Origin: Nocardioides sp. YR527
GTDB taxonomy: Bacteria > Actinomycetota > Actinomycetes > Propionibacteriales > Nocardioidaceae
Assembly (NCBI RefSeq): GCF_900101045.1
Contig: NZ_FNFN01000002.1
Coordinates: forward strand, 310,001-374,000
Reading direction: 5' to 3'
Length of the DNA: 64,000 bases
Position numbers and translations under genes: made by a program. Position 1 is the first letter of the stretch; each line of letters opens with the position of its first letter. Below, in pieces: positions 63,301-64,000 of this stretch. Below the pieces are notes generated by a model. The model ran no database searches and was not told where the DNA came from. It saw only the letters and a list, made by a program, of their open reading frames with translations.

Positions 63301-64000
63301 ACCTGCACCCGGGCGTTGGTCTCCTCCCCGGCGCGGGCGACGTCGGTGCCGTACTGCATCGGGTTCCACTTCTCGGCGAACGGGCCGCGGTGCTCCGCGG
63401 TCCGGCCGGCGCGCATGATGTATTCCTCCAGCGCGCTGAGCAGGGCGTTGGCCGTCGGCGCGGAGTCAGCCAGCGGCATGTCCTTGAACCGGTTGGTCTC
63501 CGAGGTGGTGTGCGGCAGCCACTTGAGCCACTCGAACTCCTCGACCCAGTCCGGGTCGGCGAAGGCGACGGTGACGACCTCGTTGGGCGCGTGCAGACCG
63601 AAGAGCTGCACCGCGAGCCCGCGCATCGCGTCGGCGGCCGGGCCTGCCGGGCCGGCGACACCCACGGAGCCCACCGCCGGGAGCGACTCGAGCAGCGGTA
63701 CGTCCTCGACGTACTTGTAGCGGTCCTTCAGGCGGTCGATCCGCTCGATGAAGTCGGGCAGGCCGTTCTGGGTGTCACGCTCCGCGATCGAGTTGCGCGA
63801 CAGAGCACGGGTGGTGCCGAGACGTACGGCCAGGAAGTTCCAGTGCTCGGGGCGCCGGGTCCACAGCCGCGGGCCGAGCTGCATCGCCTGCTCGAAGACC
63901 TCGGCGACCGCCGGGACCTCCTCGTTGCGCGCCAGCTCCTCTTCGGGCTTGCTGCGGTAGAAGACCTCTTCCAGCTTCTCGAACTGCCGCTCGAAGAGCT
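60390..64000 (-). CDS. EssC-like type VII secretion ATPase (5' end outside window)
   Basis: At least 1203 aa; the frame is open to the window edge (reading FERQFEKLEEVFYRSKPEEE before the first in-window ATG), so the N-terminus, where EssC-type proteins carry FHA domains, is not seen. Three P-loops: GGTTGAGKSEFL (near 62,750), GSSGSGKSTML (near 61,770), GPPQSGKTNAL (near 60,935). Walker B of the first is LVLVIDEFAALAG. The sequence RLWTRRPEHWNFLAVRLGTT and LGIHLIMATQRPAGVIKDN match EssC/FtsK-type proteins better than the EccC at 37588. It is adjacent to the esx95 genes and effector-like cassettes it may serve. Confidence 0.88.
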   Translation of the reverse strand, partial: LFERQFEKLEEVFYRSKPEEELARNEEVPAVAEVFEQAMQLGPRLWTRRPEHWNFLAVRLGTTRALSRNSIAERDTQNGLPDFIERIDRLKDRYKYVEDVPLLESLPAVGSVGVAGPAGPAADAMRGLAVQLFGLHAPNEVVTVAFADPDWVEEFEWLKWLPHTTSETNRFKDMPLADSAPTANALLSALEEYIMRAGRTAEHRGPFAEKWNPMQYGTDVARAGEETNARVQVSIVVFVTNDAPVDRARLVQVLERGADVGVHAVFMSSTVEALPAVCRSFLDVSNGLERATVGLVRNGDLYEGVTVEGVSNAYMEMFAKRLAPVVDASTVVHDSSDLPNSVGFLSLVGNEVAEDPHSVVERWRQNNSVIDRSDRPRPRLKKAGNLRAIIGQGASDAMTLDLRTQGPHALVGGTTGAGKSEFLQAWVLGIASAHSPDRVTFLFVDYKGGSAFADCIDLPHCVGLVTDLSPHLVRRALTSLKAELHYREHLFNRKKAKDLLELEKRQDPECPPALVLVIDEFAALAGEVPEFVDGVVDIAQRGRSLGIHLIMATQRPAGVIKDNLRANTNLRVALRMADETDSKDVVDDPIAGTFPPSLPGRGIAKTGPGRLTPFQSAYAGGWTRDDEVVTADVKVAELKFGSITEWEPERPPESDSHDEDLGPNDQKRIVANLIKASATAGLMTPRRPWLDDLASVVDMRDLPLEGDGQILLGLADIPERQQQNAIYFTPDRDGSLLIFGSSGSGKSTMLKTIATAAGARPELGRVQVYGLDFASGALGAIERLPHVGSIIDGDDAERLQRLMRTLEREMDRRSELFSKAAAANLTEYREIADQSMPRILLLIDNYPEFKKEWEIAAGRAPFYQSFMRVLGEGRPLGIHAVITADRSGSVPTAVFANIPRRVVMRLSDPSQYVLVGAPKDVLNEQSVPGRAVVDKAEVQLAVLGGTTNVAEQTKALDELVSQLRTLGVPEVGEIGALPTKISSRAMPAQANGQPVFGIADDTLSARGFDPIGSFIITGPPQSGKTNALKALIESVERFDPEVKLFHLGSRRALLGDFRPWVRSATRPDDEKALVTELAEIVADESFPGRIMIVAEDMTHLADGPADRPMRALLQAINNSDHLFVGDADVTRAGGGSGVMGEWKAARQGIVLKPDTYDGDTLFKVPFGKLKRTDFPTGRGIFVQAGRTVTMQMPLASDSEGSA

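Overview
The window is a GC-rich, densely coding actinobacterial chromosome segment. Gene order from acs through nhaA, a holin-X-like protein, marP, a NUDIX hydrolase, tlpA-like, nth, crp, an MBL hydrolase, RidA, DUF4177, two ArsA-type ATPases, whiB, ponA with a PASTA domain and a metallophosphoesterase closely follows Mycobacterium tuberculosis Rv3667-Rv3683. asd, ask, recR, ybaB and dnaX then follow in the order of Rv3708c-Rv3721c. Gene content, the polar DUF4328/DUF5063 genes and a Streptomyces-like arrangement of type VII secretion (T7SS) genes suggest Nocardioides or a relative in the Propionibacteriales. The genus is inference.

Region 1 (1-20,800) is the conserved core: acetate activation, a cell-wall NlpC/P60 hydrolase behind a probable c-di-AMP riboswitch, Na+/H+ exchange, a periplasmic protease/NUDIX/thioredoxin-like/endonuclease III operon, a CRP regulator, a RidA/DUF4177 pair, a Get3/ArsA-like ATPase pair, and a WhiB regulator divergent from a bifunctional penicillin-binding protein. 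Region 2 (20,838-31,115) holds tRNA-Pro, tRNA-Ser and SRP RNA genes, the asd-lysC operon (with an aspartate kinase carrying four ACT domains), recR-ybaB-dnaX, and a RidA/HxlR divergent pair.

Region 3 (31,119-64,000) is a large T7SS island. Its core is mycP-eccB-eccD, an esx pair, a second eccD and a divergent three-ATPase eccC. Two tandem membrane Ser/Thr kinases with extracellular FG-GAP repeats follow (one looks like a pseudokinase), then three lipoprotein genes including an orphan family-5 solute-binding protein. After that come two paralogous effector-like cassettes. Each has a small helical protein, a 379-414 aa membrane-inserting protein with a conserved N half and a divergent C-terminus, and variable partner genes. 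Interspersed are four monocistronic genes encoding an identical 95 aa WXG100-like protein. The window ends inside a second, EssC-like T7SS ATPase.

The most notable observations are in the island: four identical Esx proteins encoded by synonymously different genes, each with the same promoter/inverted repeat about 80 bp upstream of the start and its own terminator; three promoters resembling the SigF/SigB type (GTTT-N15-GGGTA); the co-location of EccC-type and EssC-type ATPases with a pseudokinase; and the duplicated polymorphic cassettes. Outside it, a family of 21-nt tandem repeats arranged symmetrically around terminator hairpins and the duplicated ACT pair of the aspartate kinase stand out. 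No insertion sequence, prophage or CRISPR array was found.
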